The notes under the pieces were generated by a model that was not told the origin of the DNA, did no database searches, and saw only the letters and a program-made list of their open reading frames with translations. A program made the position numbers and the translations under genes. From an uncultured Oscillospiraceae bacterium (GTDB lineage Bacteria > Bacillota > Clostridia > Oscillospirales > Oscillospiraceae), in assembly GCA_934622035.1 (NCBI GenBank), contig CAKTVG010000010.1:1-64000 (forward strand): a DNA stretch of 64,000 nt, read 5' to 3'. Shown one piece after another: positions 33,135 to 42,308 of this stretch. How positions within the stretch are numbered: position 1 is the first letter of the stretch; each line of letters begins with the position of its first letter.

Positions 33135-33388
33135 TTCACTTCGCCGCGTTCTGCGATCATGCGCAGCTTTTCCTGCCGCGTCAGCCGCTTGACGGCGCAT
33201 TCGCGCCGCAGCGCCGCCGAACGGTCGGGGCAGCCTTCCGAATAAACCAGCTCCAGAGGGCCGCGGCCGCGCGTGTACTTTGCGCCCTTTCCGGCACGGT
33301 GCGCCTCCAGGCGCCGCTCGACGTCGTCAGTCGAGCCGGTGTAGAGCGTGCCGTCGCCGCAGCGCAGGATATACACCCACCACATCAC
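33131..33388 (-). CDS. GIY-YIG nuclease superfamily protein
   Basis: An 85-residue protein of the UPF0213 group: WVYILRCGDGTLYTGSTDD supplies the GIY-YIG-like motif and VERRLEAHRAG and KYTRGRGPLELVYSE follow. The single-domain form has no known target in bacteria. Last gene of the pyrG operon, with a four-base overlap to the Dabb gene. Confidence 0.88.
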   Translation of the reverse strand: MMWWVYILRCGDGTLYTGSTDDVERRLEAHRAGKGAKYTRGRGPLELVYSEGCPDRSAALRRECAVKRLTRQEKLRMIAERGEVK

Positions 33389-33663
33389 AGTTCCACGTCA
33401 ATGGCGCGGCGGTCCGTGCGGATCGCCTTGCACAGCGCGGAAACCTCCACATGGCGCGGGTCGTTTTTATAGCGTGCCACATCCTCCAGTGTATCAAAAT
33501 CCGCAATCAGGACGGCATCATAGGCGCTGCCGGGAACGGCGCTGCGCTTCACGCTCATCGCGCGGATACAGTCGATTTTTCCCTCCAGCGCAGCAAGGCG
33601 CGTCAGGAATTCCGTCGGATCCGCATCCTCGCGGAACTTCCACATGACAATGTGACGAATCAT
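33385..33663 (-). CDS. Dabb-family A/B-barrel protein
   Basis: A 92-residue stress-responsive A/B-barrel (Dabb) protein. MIRHIVMWKF at the N-terminus, a central ADFDTLEDVARYKNDPRHVEV and a short C-terminal helix match the family. These ferredoxin-like dimers have varied or unknown roles. It overlaps both the pyrG stop and the GIY-YIG start, so all three are one transcript. Confidence 0.85.
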   Translation of the reverse strand: MIRHIVMWKFREDADPTEFLTRLAALEGKIDCIRAMSVKRSAVPGSAYDAVLIADFDTLEDVARYKNDPRHVEVSALCKAIRTDRRAIDVEL

Positions 33664-35255
33664 TTCTTCTCCTGATACTCATTCGCCGCGCCGACAAAGC
33701 CCAGGAAGAGCGGATGCGGACGGTTCGGACGGGAATTGAATTCGGGGTGCGCCTGCGTCGCCAGGAAGAAGGGATGCTCCGGCAGCTCCAGCATTTCCAC
33801 GATCCGGCCGTCGGGAGACAGACCACACAGGGACATGCCCGCATCCGTCAGGGCGGTACGGTAGTCGTTGTTGACCTCATAGCGGTGACGATGGCGCTCA
33901 TGGATCAGATCGCTGCCGTAGAGGGCATGCGCCTTGGAATCCGGGTCGAGCTTGCAGGGGTAGGAGCCGAGGCGCAGCGTGCCGCCGAGGTCGAGCACGC
34001 CCTCCTGCTCCGCCATCAGGTGGATCACGGGATGCTTGGTGTCCGGCATCAGCTCGATGCTGTGCGCGTCCTTCAGGTCGAGCACATCGCGGGCAAATTC
34101 CACGATGGAAAGCTGCATGCCAAGGCAGAGGCCAAGATAGGGCACGCGGTTCTCCCGCGCGTAGCGAATGGCGCAGAGCATGCCGTCGATGCCGCGGCTG
34201 CCGAAGCCGCCGGGAACCAGCACGCCGGACACGCCGGAGAGTACCTCCGCCACGTTGTCTTCGTTGACGGTTTCGGAGTCCACCCAACGGATGCGCACAT
34301 CCGTGCTGTGCGCGACGCCCGCATGCTTCAGTGCTTCCACAACGCTGATATAGGCGTCGTGCAGCTGCGTATACTTGCCGACCAGCGCAACCTCGACGGC
34401 CTTCGTCGGGTGCATCCAGTGGTCGCACATCTCGCGCCACTGCGTAAGATCAGGCTCCCGGTTTTCCAGTCCGAGGCTCTCGCAGACGACGTCTGCCAGA
34501 TGCTCATGCTCCATCATCAAGGGGACCTGGTACAGGATCTCCGCGTCCATGTTCTGGAGCACATGATCCGGCTGGACATTGCAGAACAGCGCCAGCTTAT
34601 TGCGGATATCCTGCGTCAGCGGGTAGTCCGTGCGGCAGACAAGCACATCCGGGCGCAGGCCGATGCCCTGAAGCTCGCGGACGCTGCCCTGCGACGGCTT
34701 GGTCTTCATTTCGCCGGAGGCCTTGAGATAGGGAATCAGCGTGACGAGCAGAATGATCGCATTTTCCTTGCCGACTTCATTCTGGAACTGGCGGATTGCC
34801 TCCAGGAAGGGCAGGCTCTCCATGTCGCCCACCGTGCCGCCGACCTCGATGATGGCGACCTTATTGCCGTCGCCGCGGTAGAAGCGGCGCTTGATCTCAT
34901 CGGTGATATGGGGGATAAACTGGACGGTGCCTCCGCCGAAATCGCCGCGGCGCTCACGCTCGAGCACCGTGCGGTAGACGCGGCCGGCGGTAACGTTCGC
35001 CACGCGGGTGAGCTTCTCGTCGATAAAGCGCTCATAGTGGCCGAGGTCAAGGTCCGTCTCCGCACCGTCGTCGGTCACGAAGACCTCGCCGTGCTGGATG
35101 GGGTTCATCGTGCCGGGGTCAACGTTGAAGTAGGGGTCGAATTTCTGCATTGTTACAGAATAACCTCTTGCCTTCAGCAGACGGCCGAGCGAGGCCGCCG
35201 TGATGCCCTTGCCCAGTCCGGAAACCACGCCGCCCAAAACAAATACATATTTCAT
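33660..35255 (-). CDS. pyrG: CTP synthase
   Basis: A 531-residue enzyme that makes CTP from UTP, ATP and glutamine. The N-terminal synthetase domain has FVLGGVVSGLGKGI, KFDPYFNVDPGTMNP and GGTVGDMES; the C-terminal class I glutaminase domain has PGGFGSRG and the nucleophile in LGLCLGMQ, with ATQAHPEF for the catalytic histidine. Length is standard. A GGAGAA site precedes ATG 35255. The leader has a small hairpin but no T run that would suggest attenuation. Confidence 0.96.
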   Translation of the reverse strand: MKYVFVLGGVVSGLGKGITAASLGRLLKARGYSVTMQKFDPYFNVDPGTMNPIQHGEVFVTDDGAETDLDLGHYERFIDEKLTRVANVTAGRVYRTVLERERRGDFGGGTVQFIPHITDEIKRRFYRGDGNKVAIIEVGGTVGDMESLPFLEAIRQFQNEVGKENAIILLVTLIPYLKASGEMKTKPSQGSVRELQGIGLRPDVLVCRTDYPLTQDIRNKLALFCNVQPDHVLQNMDAEILYQVPLMMEHEHLADVVCESLGLENREPDLTQWREMCDHWMHPTKAVEVALVGKYTQLHDAYISVVEALKHAGVAHSTDVRIRWVDSETVNEDNVAEVLSGVSGVLVPGGFGSRGIDGMLCAIRYARENRVPYLGLCLGMQLSIVEFARDVLDLKDAHSIELMPDTKHPVIHLMAEQEGVLDLGGTLRLGSYPCKLDPDSKAHALYGSDLIHERHRHRYEVNNDYRTALTDAGMSLCGLSPDGRIVEMLELPEHPFFLATQAHPEFNSRPNRPHPLFLGFVGAANEYQEKK

Positions 35256-35304
35256 CTTCGTTCTCCTCTTCTCTTCTCCGCGGGAACGGAGGTTCTTTCA
35301 CCAT

Positions 35305-35333
35305 TTGACATTTTATAGTTTCTGCGTTATACT
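35305..35333 (+). promoter_or_regulatory. Promoter of the secreted hydrolase
   Basis: Consensus TTGACA (35305-35310) and TATACT (35328-35333), 17-base spacer. The predicted start near 35340 excludes the ATG at 35340 as a normal start. Confidence 0.82.
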
Positions 35334-35363
35334 GGCCTCATGATTCAGGAAAAGAGGCCAAAT

Positions 35364-36410
35364 ATGAAAAAGAAATGGAAGCGGCTCCTTGCGATTCTGC
35401 TCGCCGTTTATCTTCTCGGCTCCGTTACCGCTACACATATCATTTTTTCCATTGAATTTCACCGCGTCGACGCGCAGACGGTCAGCGCGTTTCCGCTCTA
35501 TGCCGATGTTGCGGCGGATTATCCCCGGCGCAGCCTCCACTTTCCCTCCGGCAGCGCGGAGCTGACCGGCTGGGTTTACGGCGAGGACAATGACACTGCG
35601 CTTGTGGTGCTCTCCCACGGCCTCGGCGCGACGGCGGAAACGTATCTGCCGCAGACCATGTGGCTTGTGGACGCGGGCTACCGCGTCTTCACCTACGACG
35701 CCACGGGAACCGGCGCTTCTGAGGGCGGCAGCACTGCCGGCCTGTCTCAGTCCGTTCTGGACCTGGACGCGGCGCTGGACTATATCGAAGCGGACAGCGA
35801 GCTGTCCGGGCTTCCCATTCTGCTCTTCGGGCACAGCTGGGGCGGCTACGCGGCGGCGGAGATTCTCACCTATGACCATGACGTCACCGCCTCGGTCAGC
35901 CTGTCCGGCTACGCCAGCCCCATGGGACTGATGTGCGCCATGGCAAGCCGCTACTGTGGCCCCATTGCCTATCTCGGCGCGCCCTTCGTTCTGCTGCACC
36001 AGTGGGTGCTCTTCGGCAGCGCGGCAAACGGCTCCGCCGTTCAGGCCGTGAACCGCTGTGACACGCCGGTATTGATCGTCCACGGCACGGAAGACTCGAC
36101 CATCGCGCCGGACGGCGCAGCGCTGATTGCCCGGCGGGAGCGCATCACAAATCCGAACGCCGAATTCCTTCTGCTGGACGGCGAGACGCACATGAGCCTT
36201 CTCCGGCCGCACACCACGGAATACACCGCCTATGTTGAGCGGATCAATGAGGCTTATCGCACGCTCTATGACGCGTGGGACGGGGCCATCCCGGAAGCTC
36301 TCCGGGCAGAATTTTACGCCGGCGTAGACAAATCCATCACCGGCGGTGTCTGGCAGGAGCTGATGAAGCGCATCAACGAATTCTATCAAACGGCGCTCCG
36401 CAATTCATAA
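35364..36410 (+). CDS. Membrane-anchored or secreted alpha/beta hydrolase
   Basis: A 348-residue protein with an N-terminal basic and hydrophobic segment (about 1-26) acting as signal or anchor, followed by an alpha/beta hydrolase domain. Catalytic triad candidates are the Ser in FGHSWGG, the Asp in VHGTEDSTI and the His in GETHMSLL. The oxyanion region is LSHGLGATAE. Start ATG 35364 has AAGAGG 7 bases upstream. Monocistronic. The substrate is unknown; acyl ester or peptide hydrolysis outside the membrane is possible. Confidence 0.8.
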   Translation: MKKKWKRLLAILLAVYLLGSVTATHIIFSIEFHRVDAQTVSAFPLYADVAADYPRRSLHFPSGSAELTGWVYGEDNDTALVVLSHGLGATAETYLPQTMWLVDAGYRVFTYDATGTGASEGGSTAGLSQSVLDLDAALDYIEADSELSGLPILLFGHSWGGYAAAEILTYDHDVTASVSLSGYASPMGLMCAMASRYCGPIAYLGAPFVLLHQWVLFGSAANGSAVQAVNRCDTPVLIVHGTEDSTIAPDGAALIARRERITNPNAEFLLLDGETHMSLLRPHTTEYTAYVERINEAYRTLYDAWDGAIPEALRAEFYAGVDKSITGGVWQELMKRINEFYQTALRNS

Positions 36411-36473
36411 AACAAAAATCGCTGCTTCCGGATTTTTTCAAATTCTGTTCACAGCTTCTCCATAATTATCCGG

Positions 36474-36740
36474 TATACTGAAACCATCAGAAGCGGATGC
36501 CAACGCTTCGTGTTCACGCTGCCGATGCCGCGGAAAGATCTGCGGATGAGCCGACGGCAGCAAACGCCTCTCTTCAATCCGCTGCCCGTGATCTTGCAAA
36601 GGATCACGGGCATTCCATTTTGGCAGATGCAGGGCATGCCCTCAGCCACACAAAAGCGCAAAGAACCGCAAAAGCTCCTCACCGAATATCATACACGAAA
36701 CGACCGAAAACTGCAAGCAGAAAAATCGGAATCACAGCAC
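36474..36740 (+). other. Structured region without convincing gene, possible small RNA
   Basis: After a TATACT box (36474-36479, no good -35) there are several stable inverted repeats: 36491-36496 with 36505-36510, a CTGCCG/CGGCAG stem enclosing a smaller stem (about 36519-36560), and a perfect 10-base stem GCCCGTGATC/GATCACGGGC (about 36585-36612). The region ends at the terminator at 36741. A plus-strand frame crosses it from GTG 36510 but runs into that terminator and has no ribosome site or recognisable protein. I could not match it to 6S, SRP, tmRNA or RNase P RNA. Confidence 0.3.
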
Positions 36741-36776
36741 AAAGCCCCGTCCCCTTTCAGGGGGGACGGGGCTTTT
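36741..36776. terminator. Terminator after pckA
   Basis: A perfect 14-base stem (36741-36754 with 36762-36775, 7-base loop). It lies 8 bases after the pckA stop on the minus strand and would also end any plus-strand transcript across 36474-36740. Confidence 0.7.
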
Positions 36777-36783
36777 AAGGCTC

Positions 36784-38373
36784 TTACTTCGCCTTCGGGC
36801 CGGCCTCAGCGATGTAGGCAGGCATGTTCGGATACTTCTTCGCGAAGTTTTCGGCGAACATGGTAGCCAGCTTGTTGGCCTGTGCGTCGTAGGCGTCCTT
36901 GTCAGCCCAGAGGCCGCGAGCGTCGAGCATTTCGTCCGGAACGTTCGGGCAGCTGGTCGGATAATCGACGTTGAAGACGTCATGATGCTTGAATTCGATA
37001 TGGTCGAAGTCGCCGTTGAGGGCAGCGGTGACCATTGCGCGGGTGTAAGCCAGCTTCATGCGCTTTGCGCCGGAGGCTGCGCTGCCGCCTGCCCAACCGG
37101 TGTTGACCAGGTAGACCTTCGCGCCGCTCTCACGGATGCGCTTGCCGAGCATCTCGGCATAGACGGACGGATCCATCGGCATGAAGGGCTCGCCAAACAG
37201 GGTGGAGAAGGTGGGCTGCGGCTCGGTAACGCCGCGCTCGGTGCCGGCGAGCTTGGAGGTGAAGCCGGTCACGAAGTGGTACATTGCAGCGTTCTCGTCC
37301 AGGCGGGAGATGGGAGGCAGGACGCCGAAAGCGTCAGCCGTCAGGAAGATAACGACCTTGGGGATGCCGCCGACGCCGGGGATGGCTGCGTTGGAGATGT
37401 AGTTGACAGGATAGCCGACGCGGGTGTTCTCGGTCAGGCTGCCGTCGTCGAAGTCAAACTCACGAGTCTCTTCGTCCATGATGACGTTCTCGACCAGAGA
37501 GCCGAAACGGATGGCGTGATAGATCTCAGGCTCGTTCTCTTCCTTGAGGTTGATGCACTTTGCGTAGCAGCCGCCCTCGATGTTGAAGATGCCGTCGTCT
37601 GCCCAGCCATGCTCGTCGTCGCCGATGAGCTTGCGGTTCGGGTCGGCGGAAAGGGTGGTCTTGCCGGTGCCGGACAGGCCGAAGAAGACAGCCGTCTCAT
37701 GGGTCTCGGGATCCATGTTCGCAGAGCAGTGCATCGGAAGGATGTTCTCCTTGGTCAGAACATAGTTCATGGTGGAGAAGACGCTCTTCTTGATCTCGCC
37801 GGAGTACTGGGAGCCACAGATGACGATGAGATGTGCCTCATAGTCGATCATGATGGCAGCCTCGGAGTGAACGCCGTCGATCTCGGGGTCGCACTTGAAG
37901 CCGGGGGCAGCGAGGACGGTGTAGTCCGCTTCGCCGTAGGCAGCCAGCTCTTCCGCGGTCGGACGGATGAGGAGCTGATGGATGAAGAGGTTCTGGGACG
38001 CCATTTCATTGACGATGCGGAACTTCTTGGTGTGCTTGGGATCAGCGCCTGCAAAGCCGTCGAAGATGAACACTTCGCGGCCCTGGAGGTAAGCGCACAG
38101 CTTGCCCTTGATGGCGTCGAACTTCTCTCTGGAGATGGGACGGTTCACCTTGCCCCAGGCGATGTCGTCATGGACGGCGGGGGTGTCGACGATGAACTTG
38201 TCGTTAGGCGAACGGCCGGTGTACTTGCCGGTGGTGACGACGAGTGCGCCGGTGTTGCTCAGCTTGCCCTCGCCGCGGCGGAGCGCTGCTTCGGTGAGCT
38301 GCGCGGGGCCGAGGTTGCGGTAAACGGCCTTGGGGGCGATGATGCCCAGTTTTTCCAGACCATAGGTTTCCAT
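36784..38373 (-). CDS. pckA: Phosphoenolpyruvate carboxykinase (ATP)
   Basis: A 529-residue ATP-dependent PEPCK, the standard length. It interconverts oxaloacetate and PEP; in anaerobic gut bacteria it often runs toward oxaloacetate during sugar fermentation. The kinase-type P-loop GLSGTGKTTLSADP, the following GDDEHGW, the RSPNDKFIV stretch and FSTMNYVLT are all present. ATG 38373 follows AGGAGG. Monocistronic with its own promoter and terminator. Confidence 0.97.
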   Translation of the reverse strand: METYGLEKLGIIAPKAVYRNLGPAQLTEAALRRGEGKLSNTGALVVTTGKYTGRSPNDKFIVDTPAVHDDIAWGKVNRPISREKFDAIKGKLCAYLQGREVFIFDGFAGADPKHTKKFRIVNEMASQNLFIHQLLIRPTAEELAAYGEADYTVLAAPGFKCDPEIDGVHSEAAIMIDYEAHLIVICGSQYSGEIKKSVFSTMNYVLTKENILPMHCSANMDPETHETAVFFGLSGTGKTTLSADPNRKLIGDDEHGWADDGIFNIEGGCYAKCINLKEENEPEIYHAIRFGSLVENVIMDEETREFDFDDGSLTENTRVGYPVNYISNAAIPGVGGIPKVVIFLTADAFGVLPPISRLDENAAMYHFVTGFTSKLAGTERGVTEPQPTFSTLFGEPFMPMDPSVYAEMLGKRIRESGAKVYLVNTGWAGGSAASGAKRMKLAYTRAMVTAALNGDFDHIEFKHHDVFNVDYPTSCPNVPDEMLDARGLWADKDAYDAQANKLATMFAENFAKKYPNMPAYIAEAGPKAK

Positions 38374-38459
38374 ATCTGTTTCCTCCTGATCATGATATCT
38401 GCCGCGAGACGGCAGTTATTTAAAGTACGATTGGTGAAAGCCACTGTCCACCGAATAGC

Positions 38460-38488
38460 ATTATAGCACGCCTTGCGGCAAATTTCCA
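38460..38488 (-). promoter_or_regulatory. Promoter of pckA
   Basis: Minus-strand consensus -10 TATAAT (38460-38465) with a poor -35, TGGAAA (38483-38488), 17-base spacer. The 80-base leader has a small TGCCG/CGGCA hairpin. A weak -35 with a strong -10 may mean activator control. Confidence 0.5.
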
Positions 38489-38572
38489 GAGCCATTTTGC
38501 AATTTCCGGGAGAAAAGGCTGCAAAGTGCAAAAAATTAACAATTCGTTCTTATTTTATCGATTCTTTCGTCC

Positions 38573-39169
38573 TCACCGGACGAGGCTAAGCACATACTCC
38601 TCCGCCGTCTCGTGCAGCAGCTCTCTGCCGCACACGCAAGGCAAGAGCCCGCCGGCATCCGCCGCAGCGATGCGCCGCAGGTCGGTGTCTATGCCCTCGC
38701 CGGTAAACTTCAGATAGGCCTCCTTCGCCGTCCAGAGGGCCAGAAAGCGCGCGGCGTCAAAGGTGCCCGCCGGAAAAAGCCATGCAAGCTCCGCCTCCGT
38801 GCAGACGCGGCGCGCAAGCTCCTGCCGCACGGGCCGCAGCATCTCGATGTCCAGCCCCACTTCGCTCTCTGCCACAACGCAGGCAACGTAAAAGCCGGAA
38901 TGCGACAGGCTGAAGTGCAGCCCGGAAGCCGGGCACAGCGGCTTGCCGCGCGAGGTGCGGGTAAATTTCAGCTGTTCCGGTCCTGCGCCCGCACGGAGCA
39001 GCAGCTTCCTTGCCAGGTGGTCGGCGCAGATGCTGCGCGTCTGATCGTCCGTTCGGCGCAGCTTTTCCACACGGGCACGCTTTTCCGCATCCATTTCCGC
39101 CCGCCACTGTGCCACCGTCCCGGCCGGGACGGTGCGCCAGTCAAGAATTTCGCGCAGCACGGTACTCAT
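38573..39169 (-). CDS. 4'-phosphopantetheinyl transferase, Sfp type
   Basis: A 198-residue Sfp-superfamily protein that loads the phosphopantetheine arm of CoA onto carrier proteins. Motifs are visible: FSLSHSGFYVAC, the magnesium site VGLDIE and WTAKEAYLKFTGEG. The start overlaps the glycosyltransferase gene by 29 bases. Two carrier domains lie in the divergent operon (Ser594 of 40392-42308 and Ser37 of 43638-43883), which makes them its likely substrates. Sfp-type enzymes usually serve secondary rather than core fatty-acid synthesis. Confidence 0.9.
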   Translation of the reverse strand: MSTVLREILDWRTVPAGTVAQWRAEMDAEKRARVEKLRRTDDQTRSICADHLARKLLLRAGAGPEQLKFTRTSRGKPLCPASGLHFSLSHSGFYVACVVAESEVGLDIEMLRPVRQELARRVCTEAELAWLFPAGTFDAARFLALWTAKEAYLKFTGEGIDTDLRRIAAADAGGLLPCVCGRELLHETAEEYVLSLVR

Positions 39170-40178
39170 ACCACAGCGCCAGCAGGCGCAGGAAGGCGTA
39201 TTCCACGGGCAGCGTCAGCACGCAGGCGATCATCCACGCAGGCAGGAGCGCCATACCGGGAAGCAGGTTCAGAATCGCGCAGAAGGTATAGCGCAGGCTG
39301 GTGCGGATGGCCGTAATGGCGAAGGTGCGCGGGCCGCAGCCGTAACGCAGGCCGCGGAAGACGAGAAAACGGTTGCCGAAATAGCCCAGCGCCGCAACAA
39401 TGATGGCGCAGATCGGAACCGTCAGCACACTGTAGCTCCAGCCGAGGAAATAGGACACCGCCGCAATCATCAAAAAATGCAGCACGCCTGCGCAGACGGA
39501 AACGCGCGCCGTGCACAGCACGCGCAGATAGATACGCACCGTATCGCGCAGAGGGTCAAAATGCGAGCTCTGATTGTTGTTGAGATAAATGACCTCAATG
39601 TGCAGGCAGCGGATGGGCAGCTCCTGCCGCTCGGCATAGAGCAGGACGTTCATTTCATAATCATATTTATTGCCGCCGATCCGGCACAGCCAGGGAAGAT
39701 ACTCCGCCGTAAAGCCGCGCAGGCCGGACTGGTTGTCCGAGAGGTAAAAGCCGCCGGAAAGGGCACAGATTACGCGCGACATGGTGTTGCCCAGCCGGGA
39801 GCGGAACGGCACGTTCTTTCCCTTCAGCTCCCGCGTCGTGAGGACAAAGGGGTGGCCCTTTTCCAGCTCGTCACGCACGCGGCAGATATCGCGGACGCTG
39901 TGCTGCCCATCGGCATCGGCAGTGATGAATGCGTCGCAGGGCTGCTCCTCCTTGGCAAGATAGCGCATGCCGTATTTCAGCGCAAAGCCCTTGCCGCCGT
40001 TTTTTGGATAGGACAGGACGCGCGCATAGGGCGCGATCTCCGAAAAAACCGGCACATAAGCCGGGCCGCTGCCGTCGTCTATTACCAGGATGCGGAAATT
40101 CTGCGCATACAGCGCCTTTGCCAGCTCCACAAGCTCGCCCGCGGGCTGATACGCCGGAATCAACACGGTAACTTTCAT
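39141..40178 (-). CDS. GT2 glycosyltransferase fused to GtrA-like domain
   Basis: A 345-residue fusion. The N-terminal GT-A domain (about 1-215) has VLIPAYQP, VIDDGSG, the DxD motif in ITADADGQH and SDNQSGLRGF, as in polyprenyl-phosphate sugar transferases. The C-terminal part (about 220-335) has four hydrophobic segments and YFGNRFLVFRG, matching GtrA-like proteins that help flip polyprenyl-linked sugars. A single protein may thus make and flip a lipid-linked sugar. It is cotranscribed with the phosphopantetheinyl transferase and divergent from the acyl ligase operon. Confidence 0.85.
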   Translation of the reverse strand: MKVTVLIPAYQPAGELVELAKALYAQNFRILVIDDGSGPAYVPVFSEIAPYARVLSYPKNGGKGFALKYGMRYLAKEEQPCDAFITADADGQHSVRDICRVRDELEKGHPFVLTTRELKGKNVPFRSRLGNTMSRVICALSGGFYLSDNQSGLRGFTAEYLPWLCRIGGNKYDYEMNVLLYAERQELPIRCLHIEVIYLNNNQSSHFDPLRDTVRIYLRVLCTARVSVCAGVLHFLMIAAVSYFLGWSYSVLTVPICAIIVAALGYFGNRFLVFRGLRYGCGPRTFAITAIRTSLRYTFCAILNLLPGMALLPAWMIACVLTLPVEYAFLRLLALWYEYRAARNS

Positions 40179-40246
40179 GTTCTCTTTTCCCCCTCTGTGC
40201 GGAATTCCGCGCAGTTTTCGATAAAAAACGAGCGAAACCCCTGTAC

Positions 40247-40275
40247 ATTATATTTCTCCCCGCGCACTTTGTCAA
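40247..40275 (-). promoter_or_regulatory. Leftward promoter of the GT2-PPTase unit
   Basis: Minus-strand consensus TTGACA (40270-40275) and TATAAT (40247-40252), 17-base spacer. One of the two strongest promoters in the window. Confidence 0.88.
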
Positions 40276-40333
40276 CGGGATTTGCACGGCGAAGAAAAAG
40301 CGCGAAAATGGACGTTTGGAAGAATGTGAACGG

Positions 40334-40362
40334 TTGACGCAACTTCCCGCCTGTGCTATGAT
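40334..40362 (+). promoter_or_regulatory. Rightward promoter of the acyl ligase operon
   Basis: TTGACG (40334-40339) and TATGAT (40357-40362), 17-base spacer, 30 bases before ATG 40392. Fifty-eight bases separate the two divergent -35 boxes. Confidence 0.8.
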
Positions 40363-40391
40363 ATTCATTAAGAATATCTGGAGGAAACACC

Positions 40392-42308
40392 ATGGTTTTT
40401 TGGAAACGCGAGCTGCGCGACCTCAGCGCCTCTGAGCGCCGGTTCGAGGACATTTTCCGCATTTTTTCCGAGGAATTTACGGACACGATTTTTGCAGAGC
40501 AGTACCGCGCCGGGCGCACCGTCCGCACGAGCTACGCCGAGCTGACCGCGCTGACCAACCGCATTGCCCGCGTGCTGCACGCGCGCTTCTCCGGCAGCGA
40601 AGGTGCCTTTCTTGCAATCAAAATGGAAAACTCTCCCCTGTGGGTCGCCGCCTTTTTCGGCGTGCTGCAGGCCGGCTTCCGTCCGCTGCTTCTGAACCTG
40701 CGGCTCGACGAGCAGAGCCTGCGTGAGCTTTCCGCAGAGGCCCTTGCCGTTTTGACCGACCACCCCGAGGAAGGCTGTGTTGATCTGAGCAGCTGCGGCG
40801 ATGCGCCGGAATTCTCGCCCTGCTGGGCCAACGAAATCGCCCTTTTCACCTCCGGCACCACCGGACAGTCCAAGCGGATTCTCTACAGCGGTGCGGCCAT
40901 CTGCGCCCAGCTTTTGCAGACCGAGGACATTGTCCGCCGCTGCCCGCAGATCAAGCACGACCGGCTGGCCCGCGGCATCCGCATTCTCGCCTTTTTGCCC
41001 TTTTACCACATTTTCGGGCTTATGGCAACACTTCTGTGGTTCATTTTCTTCGGCACGACCTTTATCTTTCTGGAATCTCTGGATGCGAATCACATCCAGT
41101 TCACCTGCAAATACGGCAGAGTCACGCACTTTTTCGCCGTTCCGACCGTCTGGGATCTCACCGCACGTCAGCTCGTGCGGACGGCGGAGAAGCAGGGGCA
41201 GCTGGAGACGCTGCGCCGCGGCGTGAAGCTCTCGAACCGGCTGCAAAGCGTCTTTCCCCGCTTCGGCGGCTGGGCTGCGCGGAATCTTCTCTTTAAAAAG
41301 GTGCGCGAGCAGGTGTTCGGCACGGAGCTGATGTTCAGCATCAGCGGCGGCGGCTTTCTTCGTCCGGAAACGCTGGAGCTGATGAACGCGCTGGGCTACG
41401 GTCTGCGCAACGGCTACGGCATGACGGAGACCGGCATACTCTCCGTGGAGCTGTCTCCCCGCGCCTCGCGGCGCAATTCCGGCACCGTCGGTCTGCCGCT
41501 CACGGCCGTGGGTAAAGGCGGCTACCGTCTCTCCCGCGAGGGCGTGCTGGAGCTGAACACCCCGCTGCTCTACACCGCGCAGATCATCGACGGCAAGCGC
41601 GTCGAGCGCGACCCGCAGGCCTGGTTCTCCACCGGCGACTGCTTCCGCGTGGACGCGACCGGCCGCTGGTACATCACCGGCCGCAAGGGCGACCTTATCA
41701 TCGGCGCAAACGGGGAAAATCTCAGTCCCGATCTCATCGAGCAGCGGCTGAACCTGCACGCCGGGCTCGCCTCCTGCGTGTTCGGCATGGAGCTGGACGG
41801 CGACGAGCGCGCGGTGCTGCTGGTGCAGCTGCCGGAAAATCCCGATGCCTACACCCGCGCCAGCGCCGCGCAGGCGGCCTTTGCCGCCGTGGACGGTCTG
41901 CCGCTCACGCTGCGTCCCGCCCGCGTGTATTTCACGGAGCAGGAGATCCCCCAGAATCTCGGCAAAACCCGCCGGGCCATTTTGAAAGAGCGCATTGCCT
42001 CCGGCGAAATCGTTCTGACCGCCGCAGCCCGCACAAGCGCGGCCGAGCTGACGGCGCTGGAGGATGAAAGTCTGCGCGCTCTGACGCAGGAGCTTTGTTC
42101 GCTCATTGCCGAGGTCACGGGTGCCGCCGTCGAGCCGGACACGCACGTGCTCAACGATCTCGGCGTGGACAGCATGACCTACTACGCGATTTTCTCCGCC
42201 ATTGCCGGGCGCTACGGCGTCCAGCTCGCCATGGATGCGGCGCAGCCGCTCTATACCCCGCGCGACTTCGCTGCCGCGCTGCTCCGCGAAAGAGGTGCAC
42301 AGGCATGA
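40392..42308 (+). CDS. Acyl-AMP ligase fused to an acyl carrier domain
   Basis: A 638-residue didomain protein. The adenylation part (about 1-555) has the P-loop LFTSGTTGQSKR (151-162), LPFYHIFGL, a GYGMTETG motif, STGDCFR and the C-terminal NLGKTRR with the likely catalytic lysine. The C-terminal part (about 560-638) is a carrier domain with LGVDSMTYY, Ser594 being the phosphopantetheine site. It should activate a fatty or other carboxylic acid as the adenylate and load it on its own carrier. GAGGAAAC precedes ATG 40392. The substrate cannot be read. Confidence 0.87.
   Translation: MVFWKRELRDLSASERRFEDIFRIFSEEFTDTIFAEQYRAGRTVRTSYAELTALTNRIARVLHARFSGSEGAFLAIKMENSPLWVAAFFGVLQAGFRPLLLNLRLDEQSLRELSAEALAVLTDHPEEGCVDLSSCGDAPEFSPCWANEIALFTSGTTGQSKRILYSGAAICAQLLQTEDIVRRCPQIKHDRLARGIRILAFLPFYHIFGLMATLLWFIFFGTTFIFLESLDANHIQFTCKYGRVTHFFAVPTVWDLTARQLVRTAEKQGQLETLRRGVKLSNRLQSVFPRFGGWAARNLLFKKVREQVFGTELMFSISGGGFLRPETLELMNALGYGLRNGYGMTETGILSVELSPRASRRNSGTVGLPLTAVGKGGYRLSREGVLELNTPLLYTAQIIDGKRVERDPQAWFSTGDCFRVDATGRWYITGRKGDLIIGANGENLSPDLIEQRLNLHAGLASCVFGMELDGDERAVLLVQLPENPDAYTRASAAQAAFAAVDGLPLTLRPARVYFTEQEIPQNLGKTRRAILKERIASGEIVLTAAARTSAAELTALEDESLRALTQELCSLIAEVTGAAVEPDTHVLNDLGVDSMTYYAIFSAIAGRYGVQLAMDAAQPLYTPRDFAAALLRERGAQA

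Noticed and set aside
36510..36866. A 118-codon plus-strand frame between the hydrolase and pckA
   Set aside because: It crosses a perfect terminator stem and the 3' end of pckA and lacks a ribosome site. Kept only as a structured region.
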